The notes under the pieces: generated by a model
Seen by the model: the letters and a program-made list of their open reading frames with translations, nothing else
The model's database searches: none
Told to the model about the DNA's origin: nothing
Translations under genes and position numbers: made by a program
Shown here: piece after piece, positions 45,645 to 54,380 of the stretch
How the letters are laid out: each line of letters starts with the position of its first letter
Position numbering within the stretch: position 1 is the stretch's first letter
Assembly (NCBI GenBank): GCA_015060975.1
Contig: SUXI01000004.1
Coordinates: forward strand, 62,001-126,000
DNA length: 64,000 nucleotides
Direction of reading: 5' to 3'
Source: Bacteroidales bacterium
Lineage (GTDB): Bacteria > Bacteroidota > Bacteroidia > Bacteroidales > Muribaculaceae

Positions 45645-46556
45645 CTATAGTAATTTAATAGAGATATATCTTTTTGGATTCTTTTTGACATCAATAAACA
45701 GAGAATCTAAACTGCTTGCAGCGCCATTCAAATTGTCGTATAAATCGGTATCATTCATAAGAAGTCCCAATGTTGATTTTTTATCATTAATAGCAACATT
45801 GATTTTACCCGTTAATTGTTGAAGGTTATTTGTTGTTTCATTTACATTTCTCATCGTTGAATCAATAGGTAAAGATTTTAATTTCTCTGACACATCAGCC
45901 AAATCAGCAGAAATATCATTAAAATTCATTGTTACACCTTTAACATTACTCATTATAGGAGATAACGATTCCACATAATCATTCAACTTCTTTGTCGTTT
46001 CACTCAAATTTGTTGTAATTTCATTTAAATGCTTTATGGATGCATATATTACAGGGGATGACACAATTTTATTTATAGATGTAAGTAATGAATCTACTTT
46101 TGGCATTATAGCTGTAATTTTTGGCAACATATCATTAGTTACATTATCCATTATTCCAACAGGAACTACACCTTCTATTTTTTCTCCTACATTATAAAAG
46201 TTCTTATCTGTTCCCATCTCTAAAATAATCGAAGCCGAGCCCAACAAATCTGAAGCCAATAACGCTTTTGTTCCTAATGGCAACATTAAGTCTTTATCCA
46301 AGCTTATTTCGACTGAAACATGCCCCGGGTTATCATACTCATAATTTATATCAAGCACTTGTCCCACTTTAAATCCATTAACTGTCACAGGTGATGCAAT
46401 ATCCAACCCCGCGACGTTTGTATATGATATAAAATAGTGATTTGCCGGCTTAAAAACATTTATTCCTTTCAAAAATTCTATTCCACTAAATAATAACACT
46501 AATGCTATTATCACGCATATACCAATAATGACTTCCTTTTTAAAAATCTTCTTCAT
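45645..46556 (-). CDS. Single-domain MCE (MlaD-like) protein
   Basis: 303 residues. One N-terminal membrane helix (about 9-28) anchors an MCE domain (about 38-120, with GLDIASPVTVNGFKVGQVLDI and LGSASIILEMG). A long helical region of about 170 residues with heptad-like repeats of Asn, Leu and Thr follows (LSETTKKLNDYVESL). MCE proteins form ring channels that carry lipids between membranes. Here the helical tail could form a tube across the periplasm, by analogy with known MCE tunnels. No permease or ATPase gene is adjacent. It starts 16 bp after the amidase gene. Confidence 0.9.
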   Translation of the reverse strand: MKKIFKKEVIIGICVIIALVLLFSGIEFLKGINVFKPANHYFISYTNVAGLDIASPVTVNGFKVGQVLDINYEYDNPGHVSVEISLDKDLMLPLGTKALLASDLLGSASIILEMGTDKNFYNVGEKIEGVVPVGIMDNVTNDMLPKITAIMPKVDSLLTSINKIVSSPVIYASIKHLNEITTNLSETTKKLNDYVESLSPIMSNVKGVTMNFNDISADLADVSEKLKSLPIDSTMRNVNETTNNLQQLTGKINVAINDKKSTLGLLMNDTDLYDNLNGAASSLDSLFIDVKKNPKRYISIKLL

Positions 46557-46572
46557 AATTTTATTTTTTATT

Positions 46573-47706
46573 CTAATTATTTACACGTTTATCATTCACA
46601 AATTTTACAATAAATGCTTGTGGAAATTTCTTTTTAACTTTACAAAGTATTTTTTTTGCATCATTTAATGTTGCAGCTGATTCGTATGTATATTTGTATA
46701 GACCATTTTCTTTATAAATCCATATTGGATACAACCCCTTTAGTTCTTTTGAATTTTTATCTATTTTAACCTTGCTACTAAGAACTTGGACTCTATATAT
46801 TATCTTATCCTCTTTTGAATAATCTCCCTTAGTTTTTAATTCATTTTTTTCTTGATTTTGTTGCTCATCATTTTTTTCTGCTGATTTTGTATGATATGTA
46901 TTCATATCTGACATTTGCCTTGAAATAGATGAATGATAATCTTTAAACGCCCTAAATATTGCCTCTGCTAGCTTTTCTTGTCCCATTTTGGATGCAAGGA
47001 ACTCCTCTTGTTTTGGATTACAGATAAAATCCAGCTCAATTAAGACCGATGGCATACTCGTTGCCCATAAAACCCAAAAACCGGCTTGACGCACACCTTT
47101 ATCATTGCGTTCTGCTGTATTTATCAATTCATTTTGAATAGAGCTTGCCAAATCAATACTCTGCATCATGTGCTTGTTTTGGTTTATTTCAAATATTATA
47201 TATGATTCAGGTGAGTTTGGATTAAAACCACTATAAGTTGTAGTATAATCTTTTTCAAGTTCAATAACTGAATTTTCTCGTTTAGCAACCGACAGATTAT
47301 CATCTGAGCGATGAAGCCCAAGTGTAAAAACTGAAGCTCCCGCTATTTTTCTACGTCCAGGAGAATTTAAATCAACCGAATTAACATGAATTGAGATAAA
47401 CACATCACCATTTGCTTTATTTGCAATATTTGCGCGTTGTTGAAGTGTAAGATACTTGTCTGTTTCCCGTGTATATACAACCTTTACGTCTTTACACTCA
47501 TCTTCTATTTTTTTACCGAACAACTTGGCGACTGTCAATGTAATATCTTTTTCTTTAGCTATTTTACCTATGGCACCACAATCTCGACCGCCATGTCCTG
47601 CATCTATTACGACAGTAAAATCATGAGCTAATAATGATAATGATGAGGACATTAACATTAGCAAAAATAAAGCACAAATTCTAATTGTCAGTTTAGACTT
47701 ATTCAT
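46573..47706 (-). CDS. N-acetylmuramoyl-L-alanine amidase with SPOR-like C-terminus
   Basis: 377 residues. After a signal peptide (about 1-27) an Amidase_3 domain carries the zinc ligands in IDAGHGGRDCGAIG, the Glu in KEKDITL, the His in FISIHVNS and the catalytic Glu in SVLIELDFICN. The C-terminal part (about 300-377) fits a degenerate SPOR-like module (IYRVQVLSSKV ... ANYNDAKK-like segment), which would bring it to denuded glycan at the septum. It cleaves the stem peptide from muramic acid during cell separation. It has its own -7 promoter and precedes the MCE gene by 16 bp. Confidence 0.93.
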   Translation of the reverse strand: MNKSKLTIRICALFLLMLMSSSLSLLAHDFTVVIDAGHGGRDCGAIGKIAKEKDITLTVAKLFGKKIEDECKDVKVVYTRETDKYLTLQQRANIANKANGDVFISIHVNSVDLNSPGRRKIAGASVFTLGLHRSDDNLSVAKRENSVIELEKDYTTTYSGFNPNSPESYIIFEINQNKHMMQSIDLASSIQNELINTAERNDKGVRQAGFWVLWATSMPSVLIELDFICNPKQEEFLASKMGQEKLAEAIFRAFKDYHSSISRQMSDMNTYHTKSAEKNDEQQNQEKNELKTKGDYSKEDKIIYRVQVLSSKVKIDKNSKELKGLYPIWIYKENGLYKYTYESAATLNDAKKILCKVKKKFPQAFIVKFVNDKRVNN

Positions 47707-47722
47707 TAGTTGAAATTATTTG

Positions 47723-47730
47723 CAAATTTA
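47723..47730 (-). promoter_or_regulatory. -7 promoter element of the amidase-MCE unit
   Basis: TAAATTTG on the minus strand, 17 bases before the amidase ATG, matches the consensus. A TTG lies 23 bases further up. It faces the promoter of the GldB-like gene across a 156-bp gap. Confidence 0.55.
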
Positions 47731-47835
47731 GCAATTAACCTTTAAATTTTGAGCAAATTGATTCGTTTTTAATCTTTGTCAATTCAAATTTAGGCGAATT
47801 TGGACACATTTTTATGCTTTTTTGAATATAAATAT

Positions 47836-47843
47836 TAAATTTG
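47836..47843 (+). promoter_or_regulatory. -7 promoter element of the GldB-like gene
   Basis: TAAATTTG, 19 bases before the ATG at 47863, matches TAnnTTTG exactly; there is no -33 TTG at the standard spacing. Confidence 0.5.
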
Positions 47844-47862
47844 CAATATATAGATAAATACA

Positions 47863-48852
47863 ATGAATATGAAACATAGTGTCTTTAATTTTTTTTTATT
47901 TTCAATTTTAACAATTTCATTATATTCTTGCGATTCTACCAATAACCAAGACAACGTTAAAATATTTCGTTTAGATGAATATTTGGGTAAATATATGACC
48001 ATGAATCATTCTGAACGAGAAATTAATGATTCTCTAATGAGTTCGGGGATTGAAGCATTAACATATATGCTAAATTTTGGTCATCCCGATGATTCTGCAT
48101 TTATCAAGTATGCAAATTCTAAGGCGGTAATAATGTTTACACCCGATGTACATAAGCAATTCCCTAATCTTAATGAAGAAGAAGCTGCGTTAAGTGCTAT
48201 TAAAAAAAATCTAAGGAATGAATTACCCGACATAAAACTATACAATATCTTCTCAATTGTATCACCATATAATCAATCAATATTTATCGCAGATACAACA
48301 ATGCTACTTGCCCTAAACCACTATCTTGGACCTGAACATGATGCATATTCCAACTTTTATGACTATCAAAAATTGACCAAAGATTCTAAATTTATAATTT
48401 ACGACATTACTGAAGCCCTTATTGCGACTTCATATCCATATATTAGAAATTCAGAAGAAACCATATTAAACAAAATGCTATATGAAGGAGCTTTAATAGA
48501 AGCGAAGATGCGACTTATACCAAATGCGTCTCTTGCATTAGCACTAGGATATTCCAATGAGCAACTAGAATGGCTTGAAGATAATAATCAACAAGCATGG
48601 GATACATTTATTTCACAAGGTTTATTATATTCAAAATCATTAATGGATTTTGAACGCATATTTAATCCTTCTCCATCAACATCAATTATACATACCGAAT
48701 CTCCGGGTAGAATTGGCAGATTTTTTGGATATAAAATAATAAAATCATATATAAAAAATAACAAGTTTTGCAATCTCAAACAATTGTTATCGCCCGAATT
48801 CTATAATTCCCAACAATCTTTTATTTCTGCCAATTATCAAGCGAATAATTAA
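47863..48852 (+). CDS. GldB-like lipoprotein
   Basis: 329 residues. The lipoprotein signal ends in SLYSCDS, with the lipobox Cys at about 23. Typical GldB features follow: a LDEYLGKYM start, the LLALNHYLGPEHDAYSNFYDYQ block, and a C-terminal PGRIGRFFGYKIIKSYIKNN block. GldB is needed for gliding in flavobacteria. In non-gliding Bacteroidales the homolog persists with unknown role, probably in envelope assembly. It ends 14 bp from the convergent priA stop. The assignment is by pattern only. Confidence 0.78.
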   Translation: MNMKHSVFNFFLFSILTISLYSCDSTNNQDNVKIFRLDEYLGKYMTMNHSEREINDSLMSSGIEALTYMLNFGHPDDSAFIKYANSKAVIMFTPDVHKQFPNLNEEEAALSAIKKNLRNELPDIKLYNIFSIVSPYNQSIFIADTTMLLALNHYLGPEHDAYSNFYDYQKLTKDSKFIIYDITEALIATSYPYIRNSEETILNKMLYEGALIEAKMRLIPNASLALALGYSNEQLEWLEDNNQQAWDTFISQGLLYSKSLMDFERIFNPSPSTSIIHTESPGRIGRFFGYKIIKSYIKNNKFCNLKQLLSPEFYNSQQSFISANYQANN

Positions 48853-48866
48853 ATATAAATTAATCC

Positions 48867-51338
48867 TTACATCGGATCAACATCATAATATACAATCATA
48901 CCTTTCATACGAGGATGTTGATGCATCTGCTCGAATACCTCACGAAGAATTGCTTTTACCTTTACCATCGAGGCATTTGTTTCGACCTTTAGCATAATTT
49001 TGCGTATGTATAACGTTTGTATTTTAGAAACAAAAGGTTCTTCAGGACCAAACACTCTATTGCCAAACAAACTACATAACTTATTCGTATAAATAGTCGC
49101 GATTTCAGAAAGCGAGTCATTGTCTCGATGTTTGAGATAAATATTTATAATCCGAGTAAATGGCGGATAATTAAATGTGCGTCGCTCGTTTATTTCGTGA
49201 TCATAAAAGCCTTTATAATTATGTGTTTTCACATATTCAATTACAGGATGAGTTGGTGTTGATGTTTGTATTATAACCTTTCCATTTGCATCCCTTCTTC
49301 CTGCTCGTCCCGAAACTTGTTCCAACATATTAAAGGCTCTCTCTGCCGACCTAAAATCAGGGAAATTAATAATAACATCGGTATTTAACACAGCAACCAA
49401 GCTAACACCTCCAAAGTCCAACCCTTTTGTTACCATCTGCGTCCCAACTAAAATCTCAGCTTTTTTACTTGAGAAATCGTTGATAATATTTTCATAACTG
49501 TTTTTATTTCGAGTTGTATCTAAATCCATTCTCAAAATACGATAATCAGGAAATATCCGAGCAACTTCATCTTCTACACGCTCAGTCCCATACCCAACAA
49601 TCTCAATACCTGGTTCTTTACATGATGGACATATTGATGGCAATGGTTTGGTTGCGCCACAATAATGGCATATAAGCTGATTTTGCATACGATGATATGT
49701 CAATGAGACATCACAATTTTCGCATTTTGGTATCCAGGCACATTGTTTGCAACGAGTTATCGGAGCAAAACCCCGTCTGTTATGAAAAACGATTATTTGT
49801 TTCCCATTTAAAAGTGCGTCTTTGGATGCCACAATTGTACTTTGTGCAAAAGAGCCATTCACAAAATATCTTTTTCGTGCTAATGTCATATCTACAACAT
49901 CTATTTCAGGCAAGGCACCGCCTTCATAGCGTTTCAGCAATTCCACAAACCCATACTTTCCATTTAACGCTTTATAATAGGTTTCTACCGAAGGTGTAGC
50001 ACTTCCCAACAAAGTTTTAGCGCCATGCATCGCGGCTAGCACCATTGCTATATCTCGGGCATTATATCGAGGAGCAGGATCAAACTGCTTATAACTCGAT
50101 TCATGTTCTTCATCTACAATTATTATTCCCAACTTGGAAAATGGAAGAAACAATGATGACCGAGCCCCAATAACTACGCATGGTTCCCCATCTTTAAGCA
50201 GTTTTTTCCAAATATCTACTCGTTCATTATCAGAGAATTTAGAATGATATATAACCACTTTATCACCAAATACTCGTTGCAATCGATGTGTAAGTTGTGT
50301 TGTCAAAGCTATTTCAGGCACAAGAAAAAGGGCTTGTGTTCCATTATTCATTGCCTGAGAAATTAAATGTATATAAATCTCAGTTTTACCACTCGAAGTC
50401 ACACCATGCAAAAGTGTGATTTGATTAGATAAAAATGATTGAGATATTTCTTGCAATGCGCGAAATTGCTCTTCGCTAAGTTGTGGTATTTTTTTTGTTA
50501 CAACACCTTTAAAACTAAACCGATTGATTTCTTTTTTATATATCTCCACAATTCCTTTTTTAACCAATGCCGATAGTATTGGCATTGTTACACCGCTCCG
50601 CTCTAATAACTGAGATTTTGTTACCTCTCGAACCACCTCTTCTTTACGAGAGAATCCAGATAATTCAATTAATGCCAATAGTAAGACCTCTTGTTTTTTT
50701 GCGCCTTTCACCATATCAAAAGCATCATGCATCGCATCTGCATCGCCTTGTTTCACCAATAATTTCACATACGTTTCCTTATGTGGACGGTATCGCTCAA
50801 CCAACTTTTCTGAAATTACAATAATTCTTTGCTCTAAAAGTTTGTTAGCTATATTAACTACATTCTTGAATCCTGTCTTTTTTTGGACATCGGTAAGTGA
50901 TAATTTCCCTTCATGGTCAAGTAGTTGGCACACAATAATCTCTCTATCATTTAAACACCGATATCCATCCGGTTCAAAATCTTCACTTAATTCTATAAAT
51001 GATTCACTTTCCAACTTTAATCCGGCAGGCATAGCCGACTTATATACATCTCCAATTGTACATAGATAATAATCACTTATCCATTGCCAAAACTTCAATT
51101 GAGGATGCCGTATTATGGGGTAGGAATCAGCGACTGCAATTACATCTTTAACATCTATACCTTCAGGAGCGATAGGGGAGAGTGATGCAACAATGCCGGT
51201 ATATATTTTTTTTGCGCCAAATTGCACAATAACGCGTGAGCCAATTTGTATCTCATCTATCAATTGCTCTGTAACACGATATGTAAAAGTCGCATTAAGA
51301 GGCAATGGCAATATTACTTCCGCATAACTATTTGACAT
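48867..51338 (-). CDS. priA: Primosomal replication restart helicase PriA
   Basis: 823 residues from the ATG at 51338; a GTG one codon upstream is possible. The N-terminal DNA-binding region opens with SNSYAEVILPLPL. The helicase core has Walker A LLHGVTSSGKTEIY, the DEEH box VDEEHESSYKQ and motif III GSATPSVE. The paired zinc region follows (CKQCAWIPKCENCDVSLTYH, then CHYCGATKP and CPSCKEPG), and motif VI QVSGRAGRRD is complete. It restarts stalled forks in the cytoplasm. It lies between the GldB-like gene, convergent, and the M48 gene, upstream by 39 bp. Confidence 0.97.
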   Translation of the reverse strand: MSNSYAEVILPLPLNATFTYRVTEQLIDEIQIGSRVIVQFGAKKIYTGIVASLSPIAPEGIDVKDVIAVADSYPIIRHPQLKFWQWISDYYLCTIGDVYKSAMPAGLKLESESFIELSEDFEPDGYRCLNDREIIVCQLLDHEGKLSLTDVQKKTGFKNVVNIANKLLEQRIIVISEKLVERYRPHKETYVKLLVKQGDADAMHDAFDMVKGAKKQEVLLLALIELSGFSRKEEVVREVTKSQLLERSGVTMPILSALVKKGIVEIYKKEINRFSFKGVVTKKIPQLSEEQFRALQEISQSFLSNQITLLHGVTSSGKTEIYIHLISQAMNNGTQALFLVPEIALTTQLTHRLQRVFGDKVVIYHSKFSDNERVDIWKKLLKDGEPCVVIGARSSLFLPFSKLGIIIVDEEHESSYKQFDPAPRYNARDIAMVLAAMHGAKTLLGSATPSVETYYKALNGKYGFVELLKRYEGGALPEIDVVDMTLARKRYFVNGSFAQSTIVASKDALLNGKQIIVFHNRRGFAPITRCKQCAWIPKCENCDVSLTYHRMQNQLICHYCGATKPLPSICPSCKEPGIEIVGYGTERVEDEVARIFPDYRILRMDLDTTRNKNSYENIINDFSSKKAEILVGTQMVTKGLDFGGVSLVAVLNTDVIINFPDFRSAERAFNMLEQVSGRAGRRDANGKVIIQTSTPTHPVIEYVKTHNYKGFYDHEINERRTFNYPPFTRIINIYLKHRDNDSLSEIATIYTNKLCSLFGNRVFGPEEPFVSKIQTLYIRKIMLKVETNASMVKVKAILREVFEQMHQHPRMKGMIVYYDVDPM

Positions 51339-51377
51339 CACTTTTACTTAATATAAAAACATTAAGTTTAGCGTTAA

Positions 51378-52163
51378 TTAGTTTATATACCCATCTTTCT
51401 TTGCTTTATCGGTCATTCGTTTGATGCGCTTTTCCAATTGAGGGTGTGTTGAAAAAAGTTGATTTATGGCATCAGTCTTTTTTACTCCGACATTCTCTTC
51501 TAATTGCTTTAGTTTTTTGAATGACAGCGCCATTGCGTATGGATTTTTATTGTGTTTCTTTAAAAATTCATAACCATACTCATCTGCTGCATATTCTTGA
51601 GCTTGAGAATAATTTGCACTAAGAAACGCTTCTCCTAATGCTCCTAATTGTGAATCGGTAAGAGCTGCCGCAGTTGCACTTGTTGATGCTATGCCATCTT
51701 TAAGTGCAGATGTCATCAATGAATTTTTAAATGCGTTCTTAGAATCACGATTGGCGATATGACCTATCTCATGCCCAATAACACCAAGCACTTCATCATC
51801 ACTCATTATATCCATTAAACCTGCATACACTCTTATACTTCCATCGGGACAAGCAAATGCATTTACATCTCTGATGTTATATACTTGAAAATTCAACGGG
51901 ATACCATTTGCATCTATCAATCCCGATGTTAATTTTCTGAGTCGTTTTGTATATTGACTATTCTCCGGACACACATAATTTGCCGCATCACTTTGCTTAA
52001 TATAATCACCTACATAAGCAGCCATTTGAGCATCAGTAATAGTTGATGCCTGAACTACTTTTGTCAAGCCCGACATAACTCGGGCTTGATCTATATGTGA
52101 TAACGAAGTACATGAATACATACACAACGCCGATAAAAGTATAAATCCTATATTCTGTTTCAT
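51378..52163 (-). CDS. M48 family metalloprotease, lipoprotein
   Basis: 261 residues. The signal peptide ends in CMYSCTS, giving a lipidated Cys at about 18. The protease has the zinc motif in VIGHEIGHIANRDSK, the third ligand region in QEYAADEYGYEFL, and the closing FSTHPQLEKRIKRM. This is the LoiP/YcaL-like periplasmic group that degrades misfolded outer-membrane proteins. It has a promoter of its own and probably reads on into priA, 39 bp downstream. It is divergent from clpP across a 246-bp gap, which makes a proteolysis-themed intergenic region. Confidence 0.93.
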   Translation of the reverse strand: MKQNIGFILLSALCMYSCTSLSHIDQARVMSGLTKVVQASTITDAQMAAYVGDYIKQSDAANYVCPENSQYTKRLRKLTSGLIDANGIPLNFQVYNIRDVNAFACPDGSIRVYAGLMDIMSDDEVLGVIGHEIGHIANRDSKNAFKNSLMTSALKDGIASTSATAAALTDSQLGALGEAFLSANYSQAQEYAADEYGYEFLKKHNKNPYAMALSFKKLKQLEENVGVKKTDAINQLFSTHPQLEKRIKRMTDKAKKDGYIN

Positions 52164-52183
52164 ATCATTTTAATTTTATGATA

Positions 52184-52214
52184 CAAAATTAACCAAAATA
52201 AATTTATTTTGCAA
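52184..52214 (-). promoter_or_regulatory. Promoter of the M48 protease gene
   Basis: On the minus strand TTG (52214-52212), a 20-base spacer and TAATTTTG (52191-52184) match the Bacteroidota consensus exactly, 20 bases before the ATG. Confidence 0.7.
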
Positions 52215-52302
52215 TTTACAAACTGACCTACCTATAATATATCGTCTATGTCGTTAAAATAAGTAGAGGATGTATAAATAAAAATATACGCAGGTGATTT
52301 GT

Positions 52303-52339
52303 AAAAATTTCAAATAAATACGTTTTATTTGAAATTTTT
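52303..52339. repeat. Perfect 16-bp inverted repeat abutting the clpP promoter
   Basis: AAAAATTTCAAATAAA (52303-52318) is repeated in exact reverse complement (52324-52339) around a 5-base TACGT spacer. The right arm overlaps the TTG (52338-52340) of the clpP promoter. It lies between two divergent promoters, so it is not needed as a terminator; an operator is the simplest reading. Confidence 0.85.
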
Positions 52340-52370
52340 GAAGTAATGTGATTTTTTATTTGTAACTTTG
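52338..52370 (+). promoter_or_regulatory. Promoter of clpP-clpX-recQ
   Basis: TTG (52338-52340), a 22-base spacer and TAACTTTG (52363-52370). Transcription should begin near 52376, which rules out the ATG-like codons inside the -7 region and supports the clpP start at 52410. Confidence 0.65.
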
Positions 52371-52409
52371 ATAATGAAAATGGATTTATTTAGAAAAAAT
52401 AATATTATT

Positions 52410-53096
52410 ATGAATAACGATTTTAGAAAATATGCAACCAAGCATCTTGGCATGAATGGTCTTGCTCTTGACCAATTTATGTCAGCTACTTCTTCAAATA
52501 TAATATCAAGTTATATAAGCCCAACAATTATAGAGGAGCGTCAACTTAATGTAGCCCAAATGGATGTATTCTCTCGTTTGATGATGGATAGAATTATCTT
52601 TCTTGGAACAGATGTAAATGACTATACTGCTAATGTAATTCAAGCGCAACTTCTTTATCTCGACCAAGCCGATTCTGGTAAAGACGTGTCAATTTATATT
52701 AACTCACCTGGCGGATCGGTATATGCCGGATTAGGGATTTACGATACGATGCAGTATATATCAAGTGATGTTACCACTATTTGTACTGGCATGGCGGCAT
52801 CAATGGCTGCCGTTTTACTCGTTGCGGGAACTAAGGGTAAGCGATTTGCATTAAAGCATTCTCGTGTAATGATCCATCAACCTATGGGAGGTGTGCAAGG
52901 TCAAGCTTCTGATATTGAAATTACTGCTCGTGAAATTCAAAAACTAAAGAAAGAGTTATATACAATTATTTCAAATCATTCTAGGGTCGCATTTGAAAAA
53001 GTGGAAAAAGATTCAGATAGGGACTATTGGATGACTTCTGCCGAAGCAAAAGAATATGGCATGATTGATGAGGTTCTCATTAAAGCTCAACATTAA
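52410..53096 (+). CDS. clpP: ATP-dependent Clp protease proteolytic subunit ClpP
   Basis: 228 residues from the ATG at 52410 (MNNDFRKYATKHLG), which fits the start of other Bacteroidales ClpP; upstream in-frame ATGs lie at or before the predicted transcription start. The Ser protease triad is visible: Ser in TGMAASMAAVLL, His in RVMIHQPMGGVQGQASDIE, and Asp in EKDSDRDYWM. It forms the 14-mer chamber that degrades ClpX substrates. The clpX start is 4 bp after the stop. The gene is preceded by a promoter and a perfect inverted repeat. No tig gene is adjacent here. Confidence 0.97.
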   Translation: MNNDFRKYATKHLGMNGLALDQFMSATSSNIISSYISPTIIEERQLNVAQMDVFSRLMMDRIIFLGTDVNDYTANVIQAQLLYLDQADSGKDVSIYINSPGGSVYAGLGIYDTMQYISSDVTTICTGMAASMAAVLLVAGTKGKRFALKHSRVMIHQPMGGVQGQASDIEITAREIQKLKKELYTIISNHSRVAFEKVEKDSDRDYWMTSAEAKEYGMIDEVLIKAQH

Positions 53097-53100
53097 TTCG

Positions 53101-54348
53101 ATGGCAAAGAAAAATATTATAAAATGTTCTTTTTGTGGTCGCCCATCTGATATGAGCGAAGTATTGGTTCCATCTGCAATAGGAGAGACTTATATTTGTG
53201 CTGAGTGCATAGACCAAATTCACGAAATGCTTGGAGAATATCGCAATGAAACAAAAGAAGCAACAAAAGCAAAATATGCAACTGACCTCAACTGCGTTCC
53301 CAAACCAAGAGAAATCAATGATTTCCTTAATCAATATGTAATAGGACAAGACACTGCGAAGAAATATCTTTCGGTTGCAGTTTACAACCACTATAAACGT
53401 ATCGCTCAAAAAAACGATGACGATGTTGATATTGAAAAAAGTAACATCATTATTGTCGGTCGTACCGGAACCGGCAAAACTCTTCTTGCTAAAACTATTG
53501 CCCAACTTCTTGATGTGCCATTCACCATTGTTGATGCAACAGTTTTAACAGAAGCCGGATATGTTGGAGAAGACATTGAAAGTCTTTTAACCAGATTGCT
53601 CCAAGCAGCCGACTATAATGTCGAAAAAGCAGAAAGAGGTATAGTATTTATTGACGAAATAGACAAAATTGCGCGTAAGGGAGACAATCCATCAATTACT
53701 CGCGATGTTAGTGGAGAGGGAGTGCAACAAGGGTTGTTAAAACTTTTGGAAGGGTCTGTAGTTAATGTACCACCTCAAGGTGGACGCAAACATCCCGAAC
53801 AAAAAATGATTCCGGTAAACACTAAAAACATATTATTTATATGTGGTGGTGCATTTGACGGAATTGAGCGTAAAATTGCACAACGTTTGAATACTCATGT
53901 TGTCGGATTCACTACTGATGCTTCAAAACAACGTATTAAACAAGAGAATTACTTGCAATATATTGCTCCTCAAGACCTTAAATCGTACGGATTAATACCT
54001 GAGATTATAGGTCGTCTCCCTATTTTGACTCACCTAAATCCTTTAGACCGCAATGCATTGTTAAAAGTGCTTACTGAGCCAAAAAATGCAATAGTACGCC
54101 AGTACCAAAAACTATTTGCAATGGACAATGTAAAACTCACGTTTGCGCAAGATGCATTAGAGTTGATAGTTGACAAAGCGATAGAATTCAAACTTGGAGC
54201 TCGTGGATTACGTTCAATTGTTGAATCGATTATGATTGATGCAATGTACGATATACCAACTTCCGATATAACTCACTTTGAAGTTACTCGTCAGTATGCC
54301 CTTGAAAAACTTCAATTGGCTAATTTTGACATATCCATTATCAAATAA
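53101..54348 (+). CDS. clpX: ATP-dependent Clp protease ATPase subunit ClpX
   Basis: 415 residues from the ATG at 53101 ([16 protein letters not shown]). The N-terminal zinc-binding domain has CSFC and CAEC pairs. The AAA+ domain has Walker [17 protein letters not shown], the [11 protein letters not shown] pore-side segment, Walker [14 protein letters not shown], and the sensor-2 end [10 protein letters not shown]. The IGF-loop role for ClpP docking should map to about residues 265-275, near the THVVGFTT area. It unfolds substrates and feeds ClpP. It is coupled to clpP, 4 bp upstream. Confidence 0.98.
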   Translation: MAKKNIIKCSFCGRPSDMSEVLVPSAIGETYICAECIDQIHEMLGEYRNETKEATKAKYATDLNCVPKPREINDFLNQYVIGQDTAKKYLSVAVYNHYKRIAQKNDDDVDIEKSNIIIVGRTGTGKTLLAKTIAQLLDVPFTIVDATVLTEAGYVGEDIESLLTRLLQAADYNVEKAERGIVFIDEIDKIARKGDNPSITRDVSGEGVQQGLLKLLEGSVVNVPPQGGRKHPEQKMIPVNTKNILFICGGAFDGIERKIAQRLNTHVVGFTTDASKQRIKQENYLQYIAPQDLKSYGLIPEIIGRLPILTHLNPLDRNALLKVLTEPKNAIVRQYQKLFAMDNVKLTFAQDALELIVDKAIEFKLGARGLRSIVESIMIDAMYDIPTSDITHFEVTRQYALEKLQLANFDISIIK

Positions 54349-54380
54349 TATTTAAATATAAACCAACTTAAACGATTAAC

